Shown here: piece after piece, positions 63,233 to 64,000 of the stretch
How the letters are laid out: each line of letters opens with the position of its first letter
How positions within the stretch are numbered: the first letter of the stretch is position 1
Source: Clostridium brassicae
GTDB lineage: Bacteria; Bacillota; Clostridia; Clostridiales; Clostridiaceae
Direction: 5' to 3'
NCBI RefSeq assembly: GCF_026738875.1
Contig: NZ_JAPQFJ010000003.1
Span: forward strand, 124,001 to 188,000
Length of the DNA stretch: 64,000 nt
The notes under the pieces: model-generated
Databases searched by the model: none
What the model was told of the DNA's origin: nothing
What the model saw: only the letters and a program-made list of their open reading frames with translations
Position numbers and translations under genes: made by a program

Positions 63233-63667
63233 ATGAGAGAAATTAAATTTAGAGGTAAAAGAGTTGATAATGGTGAATGGGTCTATGGATATTATTGCAA
63301 AGAAGATTTAGGAGAAGAAGGAATAAAGCATGTTATAATACCTGTTTATAGTTATAAGTATGTTGATGGAAAAACAGTAGGCCAATATACAGGACTTAAA
63401 GATAAAAACGATAAGAGAATATATGAAGGTAGTATTGTTAAATACACTTTTGATGTGCCTGGATCAGTATATGCAACAAAAAATGGATTAAAAGAAAGAA
63501 TAAGTGAAGTGTTTTGGTCTGATTGGAGAAGTTCGTTTTCTGTATATGCTGATAAAAATAGTAAATTAGCTAATAATGATTTATTTAGATATGTAAGAAA
63601 TGGAAATACCGTTGAAATAATAGGGAACATATATGATAATCCAGAACTTTTAAAGGGAGGTAAATAA
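63233..63667 (+). CDS. YopX-family phage protein
   Basis: The 144-residue protein has the YopX domain: REIKFRGKRVDNGEWVYGYY, VGQYTGLKDKNDKRIYEGSIV and a C-terminal IIGNIYDNPEL. The family is common in Firmicute phages and its role is unknown. Its place after terL, with another YopX gene behind it, is unusual because YopX genes mostly lie in early regions. Confidence 0.9.
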   Translation: MREIKFRGKRVDNGEWVYGYYCKEDLGEEGIKHVIIPVYSYKYVDGKTVGQYTGLKDKNDKRIYEGSIVKYTFDVPGSVYATKNGLKERISEVFWSDWRSSFSVYADKNSKLANNDLFRYVRNGNTVEIIGNIYDNPELLKGGK

Positions 63668-64000
63668 ATGAATAATATTAAATTTAGGTCATATACACCT
63701 AGCGGAATGATTGAAGTTAAAACTGTTGATTTTGAGACAGGATGGGCAACATTTAATGATGTTCTAGGAATTCAAGAATTCAATATAAAAGAGTTTCCAC
63801 TATTACAATTTACAGGACTCCATGATAAAAATGGAAATGAAGTTTACGAAGGAGATATATTATTAAGAGATTTGGGATATGTAAAACAAATGGAGTATAT
63901 ATGTTATGAAAAAGGTATGTTTAAGGGTCATTGGTTTAAAGAATGGAGAAACCCATTTAAAAAGTGGTTTCCGGATGATACAACATTAGATGCTTATAGT
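63668..64000 (+). CDS. Second YopX-family protein, cut by the window end
   Basis: The frame starts at ATG 63668 behind GGGAGGTAAA and runs open for 111 codons to the end of the window. It shows QFTGLHDKNGNEVYEGDI, the core YopX motif. It is a tandem relative of the previous gene, with a different N-terminus. Confidence 0.85.
   Translation, partial: MNNIKFRSYTPSGMIEVKTVDFETGWATFNDVLGIQEFNIKEFPLLQFTGLHDKNGNEVYEGDILLRDLGYVKQMEYICYEKGMFKGHWFKEWRNPFKKWFPDDTTLDAYS

Noticed and set aside
46570-64000. CRISPR array or anti-phage defence genes in the prophage
   Set aside because: The only regular repeats are the 33-base units inside the initiator gene, which are coding and tandem without unique spacers. 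No defence family was recognised.

Overview
The window is low-GC, AT-rich DNA with the gene content of a spore-forming, obligately anaerobic Firmicute of the genus Clostridium sensu stricto. The evidence is an [FeFe]-hydrogenase/NADH module, a methylglyoxal synthase, a full mre-pbp2-min-rodA shape and division cluster, clostridial families such as DUF4321, DUF4912 and YtqB/MnmM, and frequent TTG/GTG starts behind strong AGGAGG sites. I do not name a species.

Positions 1-46350 are mostly ordinary chromosome. The order is: an oxidoreductase; a gap with a broken tyrosine-integrase remnant; an arsenic resistance operon (arsR, arsD, arsA, then acr3 behind a terminator); an orphan STAS fragment; tRNA-Leu(CAA); a YibE/F membrane protein and an AIM24 protein; polA-coaE-lytic transglycosylase; a second tRNA-Leu; an ACT-domain protein, GNAT, NlpC/P60 and SPOR proteins; then DUF4321-maf-radC-mreBCD-pbp2-minCDE-rodA-mgsA. 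On the minus strand follow a three-gene hydABC hydrogenase operon, pssA and a two-component system. After that come mnmM, an AI-2E-type transporter, cobO, an L,D-transpeptidase, a DUF4912/GH57 pair, an M16 peptidase, recX, a transglutaminase-like protein, an orphan GHKL kinase, a TPR protein and an ABC permease.

At about 46.53 kb the chromosome is cut. The ATPase gene partnered with the ABC permease survives only as its last 61 codons, and a prophage begins directly next to it. The left end carries a large serine recombinase, a 49-codon gene overlapping it and an XRE repressor, all on the minus strand. A divergent control region separates these from a long rightward early operon: a Rad52-like annealing protein, a sigma-70-family factor, a SpoIIID-like regulator, a second XRE protein, an initiator with repeats inside its gene, a DnaB-type helicase, a triple-HTH protein, a dUTPase, a PDDEXK nuclease and a ThyX gene. 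Two small cassettes with their own promoters and terminators follow (a beta-helix spike pair; an AbrB-like pair). Then come terS, terL, a candidate small RNA and two YopX genes. The head and tail genes and the right attachment site lie beyond position 64000.

The most unusual items are in the prophage. (1) thyX carries an in-frame insertion of about 298 residues containing a two-motif LAGLIDADG endonuclease but no recognisable intein splicing blocks. (2) A roughly 20-bp motif (consensus TTGTACGRTATADRTTAAAA) occurs about eight times, only in prophage gaps and at promoters, like a dispersed operator system. (3) A phage sigma factor and a SpoIIID homologue are adjacent in the early operon. (4) A leader RNA with competing helices ends in a terminator just before the spike genes.
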